Assembly: GCF_029168945.1 (NCBI RefSeq) | Contig: NC_083606.1 | Span: 18,750,041 to 18,814,040 of the forward strand | Direction of reading: 5' to 3' | From: Cannabis sativa | Taxonomy: Eukaryota > Streptophyta > Magnoliopsida > Rosales > Cannabaceae | DNA: 64,000 nt | Part shown: positions 52,270 through 62,348 of the stretch, piece after piece | Layout of the letters: each line of letters begins with the position of its first letter | How positions within the stretch are numbered: the stretch's first letter is position 1 | Notes under the pieces: generated by a model | Databases searched by the model: none | What the model was told of the DNA's origin: nothing | What the model saw: the letters and a program-made list of their open reading frames with translations, nothing else | Position numbers and translations under genes: made by a program

Positions 52270-53464
52270 AATACCGCTAAAGAGATGGTCGATTTCTCAG
52301 GTGATTGAAGAGATGGTCGCTGTTAAGGTGCATGAAGTAGGCCGATGACTGGTCGACAAGGGCTCAGTCGATTTCTCAATCGTTAGGAATGGTGGTAGGA
52401 GATGAAATGGCTGTCTGTAGGAGAAACGGCTGTAGCCTGTAGGAGAAAGAGAGTATACGATTATTAGGTTTAGAATTTTTTAGGTCAAATTATTTTTTAG
52501 GTCAGATTATTTTAATGTTAAAAAAAAAGGTCAGATTATTTTATATATATATAATATTATATATATTATAATTTTTTTAAATATATAATTATGTGCGGAT
52601 TGGATTGGATCGGTTACTTTTTGAGGTCAAACAACATCCAATCCGCACAAGTGCGGATTTCAAATTTTTCAATCCAATCCAATCCGCACAAGTGCGGATA
52701 TCCGCATTTTGCGGATTGGATTGGATTGGATCGTGCGGATTGGATTGGATCGGATACTTTGTGAACACCCCTACTAATAATATGTAACATATGACAATGT
52801 ATATTAGTTGTCATCTTTTTGTAACATTTGGGAGTTACTTGTTACTATGAGTAACCTCCACCATCATCACCAACATTAAGAGTGTAAAAAGATGTTACAC
52901 CTCTTAATTTGAAATTCTTAATGCTATAGGAGTTATGGTGTGTGTAGGAGTTACATTTGAGTCCATAACATCTATGGGGTTATGAGTTTGAATTTCAAAT
53001 GGTGATGATATCCTAAACACTATATAAAGAGGTCTAAGGTGCTCATTTTGGAGATGAAGTTTTCTATCAAGAAAGCACTTTGCTAGAAAACCCTAAAAGG
53101 CTTGATAATTTCCAAAGCTATTTCCATGAGAGTTCCCTTAGTGCTTAGAGATAGGGGGAAATAAGCTTTTGGACAAAGGTGTAATACCTTGTTCAAGCCA
53201 TGGTGATCCCCACTAATCTACACTCAAGGTTGTGAGTGAGTGATCTTCTTTTTCTTCTTCATATTATATATATGTATGTGTTATATAATATTGTGTAATC
53301 TATCTTCTCTTCTACCTTTCATATATATATATAATATAAAGTGTATATATATGTATTGTAACATATATTTAATCAATTTCTTAGTTTAGTCCTTGTATTA
53401 TTTTACAATAGAGTTGTAATAAATCTTGATTTTCTTCCATTGTTATAAAATCTCTAACATAAAA

Positions 53465-54678
53465 TACTTTACTAAGATCTAATTACTTTTTTCTATTATA
53501 TTTCACACATTTATATTACATTATACATCAATTTTTTTTATATAATTTTCTCTATATCACTTAAATACTATATTTTTTTTACATTTTATTATTTTAAACA
53601 AAAAAAAAAAAAATGAAAGAGAAAAGAATAAAAATTTAATTAAAAGAATAAGAGAGATAAAATAAGTATAAAATAAATTTAGTTCAACACTATTTATTGA
53701 GCTGCATTTAGCTAAGAAATATGGTGAGGTAAAAGTTTGAGGTATTTTAAACATTTTTAGCTAAAAGTGTGAGGTATTACACACATATCCTTGATTTAGC
53801 TCCATTGATGTGATGCTCCAATATAAGAGTGAGGTATTATACATATATTCTTGATTTAGCACTAATAGAAGAGGTAAAATAACTCCTAGCTTAAATTTTA
53901 AAGAATAGGGTAAAATTACACTACCAAGTTACCAACAAGTGAGATAAATAATAAGTAGAGAACTCACCAAATCTTTACTCTATCCTTTAAAATACATCAT
54001 TAAAACTTTACTTTTTTTATTTTACCTCAAATTTTTCTATTACATCATACAACAACTTCTTTATTTTTCTTCTCTATTTTATTTAAATAATATATTTATG
54101 AATAAAATATTATATATATGAAAATAAAATATTATATATATGGGTAATGTGTGTATGATGTGATTAGAAAAGTCAAAATAATATTAAATTTTTTTTAAAG
54201 AACCACTATAAATGTAATTTAATGTGGAGAAAGATTTAGCTCAAAATCTTGTGAGCTAAAATAAAGATGAGTTTACCTCATCTAATAGAGTTAATATTTA
54301 GCATTATTTTTTAAAAAATTTACATTTTAGCTATTATAAAGTACGAGTTAGGAGTGCTCAAAAAGCTTATAATTATTTGTTCAGCTACATGTAGCAGTAC
54401 AAATATTATATATTAATGACAAATAAGTAATAAATTGTATCAAATTTTAATCTAATTTTTCATATAATTTTGTATGAAAAATTAGGTGTGTACAAACAAA
54501 CCGATTCAACTCGTATTTACCAAATTTTGTTATTATAATGGAAGCCAGACAAGACCTATATAAAATGATGTTAGGCTTGACCTCTCGAATTGTTATAAAA
54601 ATTGATAAATTTATAGAAAACTTATCATATGATTTTAAAATCGTTCTCATCACCGTGTCTCACTTGTAGTTAATATTA
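53465..54678. other. AT-rich DNA with MITE fragments
   Basis: The word ctctatcctttaaaata, interrupted upstream by the LTR element at 47335, recurs at about 53978-53995, with related words in reverse at 55255-55275 and 56985-57010. These probably are pieces of one MITE family with gagca-type ends (gagcactcccatcaac at 47297). No gene seen. Confidence 0.4.
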
Positions 54679-54686
54679 CATTCAAG

Positions 54687-54881
54687 CAGGGTCAGCCCTG
54701 AGTTGAAATGGGTTATAGGCAAAAAAAGAATTTTGGGTCCTTACTATAAAGATAAATGGTATTTTTAAAAATTATTAAAACAATATGTATATTTTTTAAA
54801 ATGAATTTTTTTTATTTGGGCCCCTAAAATAAGTGGGCCTTAGGCGTGGGCCTAGCCCGCCTATGTTTAGGGCCGGCCCTG
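54687..54881. mobile_element. hAT-type MITE, CAGGG..GGCCCTG ends
   Basis: Left end cagggtcagccctgag and right end ttagggccggccctg are inverted copies. Flanks cattcaag (54679-54686) and tattcaag (54882-54889) are an 8-bp duplication with one mismatch. 195 bp, non-coding. A ~33-bp block (cctatata.aatgatgttagg..) occurs on both sides of it, at about 54552 and 54911. Confidence 0.82.
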
Positions 54882-54889
54882 TATTCAAG

Positions 54890-55336
54890 GGTATTATTAT
54901 TGTCATATCTCACCTATATAACATGATGTTAGGCTTGACCCCACTATGTTTGTTGTTTATATAAATGAATTAACTACTCACTTTTATCAATAAGTGAATC
55001 TTCACAATTTTTTTTTATAAAAGAAATATGTCAAATAAAATCTATTAATTAATAATAAAAAAATAGAGAAAATTATATCTAATTCTCACACAAAATAAAA
55101 ATCTATATAAAAAAGTAATTGATAAATCTAAAAAATATATGATTCAAAACTACTACTACTACTAATAATAATAATAATAATATCGTGTGATAGTATATGT
55201 AAGGTGTTTTTTTTTTAAAAAAAAAATATTAAAATAATATAAAATAAAACTTTAATGAAGTATTTTGAAGGATAAAATTAAGGAAACAAAAATAATTTTA
55301 GAGAGATTTTACCATCTTATATCTCTCCTTTATATA
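54890..55336. other. AT-rich intergenic DNA
   Basis: No gene seen. A (TAA)n-like run (actactactaataataat) lies near 55150-55180. Confidence 0.45.
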
Positions 55337-56299
55337 TAAGGGTGTGCTCTTAATGGGTATTACCCATGAATGGGTATTTAATTATGGCCCGTTAGATTTA
55401 ATCAAATGGATGATATTTAAAGTTATTAATATTTTTTTTGACCTGTTACCTGATGACATGGCGGTCATCTTATTTATCAAACCCTCCCTTTTTTTTCCTT
55501 CTCATTCTAAAGTGAATATATTATAATTAAAAAAATATTAATTTATAATAATTGTTTTAATTAATTTGAACACTTTAATTTATCAACCACCATTTTTCTC
55601 ACTTGGTATCCTCGTCTCCTACCTCTCCACACTCCGCAGCCATGGAAGAGCACACAGAGAATCAATCTTCTACTAAGCTTCCAATAACATAAAATGAAAA
55701 TTTAAATAATTACAGAAATCTCGATTATTTTGTAACAGACGAATAAATATGAGAAATTCATTTCTTGGAATAAAATGAATATTGGAAAGAAGAGTGAAAA
55801 TAGAAGACCCTCTGCATCAATCAATTTATTATGCTCATTTAATTATAATTCATAAATTTTAAAAGCAGCCAAACTTATCGTACGATGTAGTGTGAACTAT
55901 GAATGGTAGCCCTAAACACAAATCATGATGGTGTCAGCACCATCAATATCCAATAAACTTATCATTATAAATCAATATAGTTAATTCTATACTACTTAAT
56001 TTAACACCAAATTTAAAATTCAACAACATAACTGCTGCAAAATGAGCATTCCTCAAATTTCAGGAAAACCTGTACAATGAACAGAATTTACATTTTTCTC
56101 ATTTGCAGATACGATGCACATGTAAACAGTCCCAAACAACTACATATTGCATAAATATGATCCATAAAAAATTTAACCCAAACAGTTCAGTTTTTTAAAA
56201 TTCATCTTCGTTTTTCTTTTTCAATTAATATGAATTCACATGCACAAACAAATAAAACAGAAACCAAAACTATTATACTTATAATTCAATTAACTGGAT
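55337..56299. other. Start of a relative of the 43895 element; otherwise unrecognised
   Basis: 55337-55560 is an imperfect reverse-complement relative of about 45110-45347 (shared gctcttaatgggtattacc and cctgatgacatgg words), so it is one arm of the same inverted-repeat family. The other arm was not located. 55560-56300 shows no gene or clear boundary. Confidence 0.45.
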
Positions 56300-56552
56300 G
56301 ATTCATACTATTTTGCTCTCTCCAAATGTAAATCCCTCAATGTAGAATAGAAAAATAAGAGACGTGGAGAACCACCAATATGAGGTCCTAGTCCTCGTCG
56401 TAGGCGGGCTGCCTTCGGGTGAGCAGAACAAGAAAAGAGAGAGAGCGAGGTTGGGGTTCTGGAATCTTCCGCGGTCGAGGACCACCGGGTGATGGCCGTT
56501 CAAGTCGTCAGGGATGGAGGACGTCGAAAGGGGCCAATTCTCTTTGCTCGTC

Positions 56553-56630
<78 letters not shown>

Positions 56631-56904
56631 CAAGGGGTTTGAAGGGTAGGGAAACCGGACTTTGGGGTTATTTTCGACTGAGGGTGGCTGGAGGTATGCT
56701 TGCCGCGGCTGGGCTGTGGCTGGCGGCTGTAATTTTCAGAGAGAGTGAACAGAGCAGGGGAGGGCGAGAGAAAAAAAAATTATAATTATTGGAATCATTA
56801 TTCTTTATAATTAAAAAAATAAATAAAATTAAAAAAAAATTGTCGCTAACGGTCACCAAATTGTCACCTCTATCAGTTTTTTTAGTACTCATCTAAAAAT
56901 CATC

Positions 56905-56940
<36 letters not shown>

Positions 56941-57403
56941 AATATATAGTTGTATGAGATAAAATAAAAAGAATAAAACTTTAATGAAGTATTTTGAAGG
57001 ATAGAATAGATTGCTCTTAGTAACTGTCAACGTGACACCTCGTATGAGGTTTTATTTTTCTGGTCTTAAATCAATCTAAAATAAGGGTATCTGTAAACAA
57101 TAGTGTTAGTGTTGTACAACCCTTATGAGAAGGACTCTCCGGAACTAATGCTACACTTTTTAGTTACAGACCAATTAGAAGGCGCCACCCAGCCCGTGTT
57201 GCTCATTCGTAAATTACACATCATCTTTGGCCCAAGATTAACAAAGGAATCTAGAGCAGCCCAGCAAAAATGAACTCCCCAAAACTAATATGATACAAGA
57301 GTAAATTATTAACATTCAGTAGTAATTTGCAGCATTGTGACTGACTTGATAAAAACTATCAGAAGCTGTTAGTTAAAAGGCAATACAAGGAGAAATACAT
57401 TGG
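56300..57403. other. GC-richer unknown segment and 3' flank of MED17
   Basis: 56390-56780 is much richer in G and C than its surroundings and contains the GA microsatellite. It may be foreign sequence carried by a transposon, but no protein is recognised. 56880-57010 is AT-rich, with a gaagtattttgaaggata word shared with 55258. 57010-57403 is presumably the region just beyond the MED17 3' end. Confidence 0.4.
56551..56628 (+). repeat. (GA)n microsatellite
   Basis: About 78 bp of GA repeat. Confidence 0.95.
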
Positions 57404-59276
57404 TCACTGGCTAGAACCCCCAGTGCATAAGCTTACCAAGTCCATTAGTGTTGAGTATAGCACATCCAGTGATAAATGCCCTAAGAATTTCCTATATTCA
57501 GATACACCATCAGAAAGGTCCATATTAAGCTTACTTTCCTCTGCGAAACCATCTTCCATAATCAACCACCATGAGATGCATCCTTGAGCATCCTCAGGGT
57601 CCACATGTGCAGTTAAACTGAGTGTTTCACCCTGATCTAGCTCAAATGTCAAGCTGAGGAAGTCACGATTCACCTTTATTCCGACCATCAAAGCCTCTTC
57701 GTGTAGCCAACGAATAATTTGGCCTGCAACCTGTTGTAAAGTTCCAAAATTCAGTTTTAGTTAAACATGATTATAAATATATTCATGTCTCGATGACCAC
57801 AAATATAACCTTAGTTGCATAAATAGAAGAAGCATCTTTATTATGGCATACCTGCTGTAAAATTATAACAGGAAGATCGGCCAAGTTACATTCATATCTT
57901 TTCATTGAAGAACTTTCCTGAGAGTTTCCTTTAAAGAGACCGACAACGCTTGGAGCACCTTCCCCTTCTACAATGATGGAATCATCAGTTACAACCACCT
58001 TTGTCCGAAACTGAGACTTGGTGGTGGTCTTCACATAACGCAAGTCTGATATAGGTTGGGTGCCTGCAAATAAAATAGATTGAGGAATCTTCATGAAGAG
58101 AGTCCATGACGATGTGCGAGAATGCCAAGTGGGATGAGATAGCAACTGTAGGTATGGCACCCCAGAAACCTACAGATATTATTGGTAGTTAAGAAAAAAA
58201 AAATCAACTACAAGAAAAAGAAAAGCAAAAATCTGTTAAGTTGAATAGAATTAGAATATACCATATTTTCTAGCACCCTGAGAACTTTTTTTGAAAAGAT
58301 CCTATGAGCCAAAGATGTGCAGAAATGACCAAGAAGACTGGACCCTTCCTTCGCCCGTTGACTAGATACACGAGGGATAGCAGAAACAGGTTTGTCCTTT
58401 GTTTTTGAAAATACGTTCTCATGAAATATCTGTTGGAGATATATTTCACAGCTAGTACGATCAGGAATGCTTGACTCCCTTGTAAATCCATCAGAATTTT
58501 CCTGATCTGGTAACTCTACACCATCTAATGTGTCTAAAGGTAAGATTGTATTCTCTAAATCCTGGTTTCCTGAACCATCAACTGTCTGATCATTTTGACC
58601 AGATGACACAAGTGATATAAACACAGAGTTTCCTTGACCTACACTAAGTTGCAAATAGTTTTCTCTAATTCCAGTCACATTGACTCCAAATGATTGGTTG
58701 AAAGCTTCACGGTTCACCAAATCAAATACCTAAAAACATACAAACCAAAGAGAGAAAACATTAAGAAGAAACATGAAGAAAAACAAAATGTCTCACATTA
58801 TAGACAGTAGGTCAGCTATCTATATAATATATATAAATAAATATATACAGGAAAATTCTTAGGTACTTTTGCTCCTACCATAGGAACGTTTTCTACTTTT
58901 GGCACCTATAGAAATTAAATCCCAATTCTCTATATATGACTGCGCACAATATACTTATATTAAGCACCCTAAAGTAGTATTCAAACCATCAGTTGCACTT
59001 ATGTGTGCATGAATATTATTTTCAATGCCATAAATTATTCAGAATTTTTCAAAAAACAAGTAAAATGCCTGTTATAACTACAATATACAACGGTCCTCAA
59101 GAAAAAAAAAACCTACAATATACAACGTTATATAAAAAGTCAGGAGATAATTTCTCTCATTGCCGAAAATAGAATACGCCCCTGTCTCTGCCGTAGGGCC
59201 AAAAGTGATTCCCTATCTAAGAATCTCCCTATATATTTACATCTATAGATATATATATATATATATGAATATATAA

Positions 59277-59344
<68 letters not shown>

Positions 59345-61971
59345 TAAAAGTAAGAAAGAATTCTACCTGCTCATCAAAAATTGTTTGATGAACTTGACGA
59401 AGAAGTAAATGTGTCTCTTTAATAATACATTCATCATCACTGCTTGCATCCTTTTCACTTTCCCTGGAGTGATGCTTATCTGAGGTACGGACTTTTACAT
59501 TATTGGTTTCAGTACTATCACATGAATGAGTACCAAAAAAACCAAACTGAAGAGAGCGACATGAATTTGAAGGTAAATTTATTGCTAGCATGCCAGCTGG
59601 GTCATGTTCAACACGAACCATTGACAGAGAAGAAGAGCGGTATACAGAAGCTGGATCATACAATAAATTGTCAAAAAGATCAATGGTGAAGCCTTCATTT
59701 CCAGATGATGGAGCTGCGACACGCTGCCGTTTAACTTTCCAGTTCTGCTGCAATCTATACACTAGTCAAGAAATGAGATAAGGGATATCATAGAAAATTA
59801 TACATTTAGCTGTTAATCTTTCAAACTTCCTTTGACTTGTATAAATGCAAATGGAGTAAATTTAATTATTCAATTACACATCTTCTTAGAACTAAATTCT
59901 ATCATGCAAACATAAAGCTAATGAATTAGTGATTACTTCTAAAAATGGAACACATGAAAAATAAATTCCCAAAAAGAAAAGAGTAAGATAGTACATTTTT
60001 ATTAGCAAGACAAGCAGTGTGTTTGGCACCATATTTGTTTTGAAAACTATAAACTATTTAGAACACAAGTAGGGGTGATGTTTGGCATTGTTTTCAGAAA
60101 ACAATTTAAAAACCAAATTACAAAAAACAGAAAATTTTAAGAACAAAAAGTTGTTTTATGGATTTTTCATAACTCTTTCTTTCAAATTATCTTATCTTAT
60201 TATTATTTAAAAATTTTAAAATATTTATCCTTCTATAAATAAATTTATTAATTTTTTTATTGAACTATTTTTTTAAGGAAAAATCTAAAAATTGTTTTTA
60301 GAAAACATCAACCAAAACACTTTTGTTTTTGTTATTTTTTTTTTTTTTTGAAAACTACAAAAACTATTTTGTGTTCTCATTTTTTATAACACAATTTTGA
60401 AACAGGAAAACAAAAAACAATGCCAAACAAGCTCTAAACATTTCCAAATTTTCCAGCGAAGTAAGGGATGTGAAATCAAAGTCTCGAAAGAAGAGCCAAC
60501 CTGATTAAAGCACCATAAAATCTTGCTTCTCTAGCTATCTGTTGTTCCAAGGATTTGGCAGATTGTTTAAAATATTTACCAAGATTCTGCAACAGAAGCA
60601 AAGAACGCTTCAGAAGAGATTTCAACAACATCATGTGAAATACAAAAATGAAAAGAAATATATATATAATTGTAGATGTAGACCCAGCGCGCATATGTGT
60701 GCAATCAATCCGAAGATCAGCCAAGAATTGGATGTCAAATTTTATTAAAGCGGAATACAAGCTCAGACAAAATGCTGGTGAATAAGGTTGCTTATGCAAC
60801 ATTTAAAGGCCAATATTTAAGTTTTAAAATGCAGATAATCAGCTACCCTCCTACAGAATCAATTGTTAATACACAATAAATATGTTCGTGACAAATGTTA
60901 CAGAAGGTTATTTCTGATTTTTGAGTGTGCATAGTTCAAGATACAGAAGTTTATACTTTTAATCACACAACTATAATCATAATATTGGAGGGCCTTGACA
61001 CAAATAGGATATAGAAAAAGATTTAAACTTCAACCGCATAAGATCAATCTAAAGACATGTTAGAGTTCAATCTACAAACTGAAAAATGAGATTAAGTATG
61101 TAGGAGTTGCTATGTTGTAGTTTCATGAAGCAGGGGCATAAACTCAGGCCATATAAATCTCAATGAGACTATGCAAAGAGGTATTACAAAGAGAGGAAAA
61201 AGTATTTACCCGAAAGCATTGTAACTTAGTTGCAGCAGAGACAGCTAGATCAGAAAGAACTTCATTAGGTAATGGCTTTGGCCTAGTCATGCTAGCCACT
61301 GTAACTGCATCATTAGCTTCCACCTTCAAAAAAATAACATTTTATTGTTTTTTAACGTTCAAAAACCTAATTATGCTAGTTGAAAAACCTAGTTATACCG
61401 ATTCAAAATATTTATTAAAACCCATAAAAAAATTTACACAACTGAAACAAAAACCAACTATTCCAATTCAAAATGGATCTACATAGATAAATATACCAAA
61501 ATCATCATTGATAGAGTATCCAATTCAAGGAGGGATGAAAGAGACTTACGGTGTTGATGAGATCTACAATGACACTCAGCTCCTGTTGAGCCAACTGCAA
61601 ATTCTCCACCATGCTCTGCCATGGCCATGGCGTTGAGCTCTCCTTTGCGCTCTTCTTCTGCTTCTTGTTGTCGTCCTTTTCCACAGCCCAAGCGAAATCG
61701 ATTCGGCGAATCAGAGAAAGCCGCTTCTCGTCATATCCCACATCACTGCGCAAAACAAAATACAATTGGGTCAGATTGGTAACAACTAAAAGTATAGGAA
61801 ATACTGTTTTCAAGTAAATAGTTCGCATGCATTTGCCCGGAAACCAAACAGGGTAGTAAATAGTTCAAGTAGAGAGTCGTACGAGGGAAATCGTTCGAAG
61901 CCATTTTCCTCAATGGCCTCTAAGCGCTTGATGGGAAGTTTGTCGAGGGAAATTTGCAATTTCTCGCTCAT
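57404..61971 (-). CDS. MED17: Mediator complex subunit 17
   Basis: Eight coding exons on the minus strand: 61971-61883, 61745-61550, 61323-61210, 60586-60501, 59754-59367, 58729-58262, 58169-57852, 57730-57404; 1,986 nt, 661 aa, all GT-AG and in frame. The start is the ATG of MSEKLQISLDKLPIKRLEAI. An in-frame ATG 27 codons upstream is ignored because its peptide does not look like the family. Recognisable blocks: GYDEKRLSLIRRIDFAWAVE, TPWPWQSMVENLQLAQQEL, ANDAVTVASMTRPKPLPNEV, QSAKSLEQQIAREARFYGAL, RLQQNWKVKRQR, GMLAINLPSNSCRSLQFGFF and NVTGIRENYLQLSVGQGNSV. Length is close to Arabidopsis MED17 (about 650 aa). MED17 is a core head-module scaffold of Mediator in the nucleus, needed for RNA polymerase II transcription and, in plants, small-RNA gene transcription. 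No coding defect seen. A copia 3' LTR lies ~205 bp upstream. Confidence 0.95.
59278..59341 (+). repeat. (GT)n-(GA)n compound microsatellite in MED17 intron 5
   Basis: About 19 bp of GT then 45 bp of GA; on the gene strand this is a (TC)n-(AC)n run. It begins only ~25 bp after the exon 5 donor at 59366. Confidence 0.95.
60071..60437. mobile_element. MITE candidate in MED17 intron 4
   Basis: The left side (gtttggcattgttttcag near 60081) and right side (acaatgccaaacaagc, ending about 60434) are inverted copies. Internal words such as gaacacaa and aaaactataaa also recur in reverse. Target duplication not found; AT-rich and non-coding. It lies wholly within the intron between exons 4 and 5. Confidence 0.5.
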
Positions 61972-62176
61972 TTTATGCTTCTGAATTCGCTGGGAAAATT
62001 GGAGAGAAAATTTAGGGCTGAAGCCAAGAAGAGAAATGAGAGGGTTTATCAATTAGCAGCAACACGAAACTGGAACAGTTCTGCTCTACATTATCAGTCA
62101 ATAAACGACTTATAGTTTGTAAATTACGTGTCGTTTGCTCTCAAAACATTTCGGTTAAAGTAATTAATTTGCTCCC
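61972..62176 (-). promoter_or_regulatory. Remaining MED17 leader/promoter, cut by a copia insertion
   Basis: Only ~205 bp separate the MED17 start codon from the LTR boundary. The part next to the gene is CT-rich on the gene strand, like a leader. ctccc at 62172-62176 is the candidate target duplication of the copia element. Confidence 0.55.
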
Positions 62177-62341
62177 TGTAGAAAATAGTGAATCGAATTA
62201 TGTGTATATTTCATAGAATAGTACATATTTATATACAAAGCTAGGAGAATAGGAAATAGGAAACTACCAACAAAATAGGAAACTACTAAATACAAGTTAC
62301 CCTAATTCTTTTACACCTAATATACAGCTAATTCTCTAACA
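62177..62341 (-). mobile_element. Copia 3' LTR (165 bp) upstream of MED17
   Basis: On the minus strand it starts TGTTAGAGAATTAGCTG right after a polypurine tract (gagggggag, 62342-62350) and ends TTTTCTACA at 62177. It holds a TATA-like tatataaata (62226-62235) pointing towards MED17. The short LTR fits small copia lineages. The other LTR is outside the window. Confidence 0.85.
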
Positions 62342-62348
62342 CTCCCCC

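Larger units (their letters stand above)
50662..52773. mobile_element. hAT-like element carrying a host gene fragment
   Basis: Ends TAGGGCTGTTCATCC and ..TGTGAACACCCCTA are short imperfect inverted repeats. A perfect 8-bp duplication ctaataat (50654-50661 and 52774-52781) flanks it. Both subterminal regions hold many copies of aatccgcac/gtgcggatt and ccaatcc words. 2,112 bp, with no transposase. The interior carries a carboxylesterase-like coding fragment (51669-51896, minus), a short minus-strand frame near 51080-51218 (EMERDDCVGVSKQIEI..) that might be the beginning of a transposase gene, and a GA microsatellite. Confidence 0.9.
47335..53459 (+). mobile_element. Young non-coding LTR retrotransposon with a hAT in its 3' LTR
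   Basis: A complete element flanked by the perfect 5-bp duplication taaaa (47330-47334 and 53460-53464). The 5' LTR is 47335-48073 and the 3' LTR 50603-53459. Removing the hAT insertion (50662-52773 plus 8 bp) leaves a 737-bp 3' LTR against 739 bp in the 5' LTR. By eye they differ at two bases and a 2-bp AT-repeat length. The internal region (48074-50602, 2.5 kb) has no reading frame for gag, protease, reverse transcriptase or integrase. I see no standard initiator-Met tRNA primer site after the 5' LTR. A polypurine tract agtgggggat precedes the 3' LTR. It must have been moved by another element's proteins. Confidence 0.92.
50603..53459 (+). repeat. 3' LTR, interrupted by a hAT element
   Basis: Starts TGTTATATTATTT after the polypurine tract and ends CTCTAACA before the taaaa duplication. 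The first 59 bases (50603-50661) and 52782-53459 rejoin to a copy of the 5' LTR; 52774-52781 is the hAT target duplication. Confidence 0.92.

Noticed and set aside
47297..54360. One large MITE with gagcactcc..ggagtgctc ends interrupted by the LTR element
   Set aside because: The end words match, but the interior shows several partial copies and no target duplication, so separate MITE fragments are more likely.
61810..62052. Start of MED17 at an in-frame ATG 27 codons upstream (62052)
   Set aside because: The extra peptide does not look like the family, and MSEKLQISLDKLPIKRL matches where MED17 proteins start; the upstream part reads as leader sequence.
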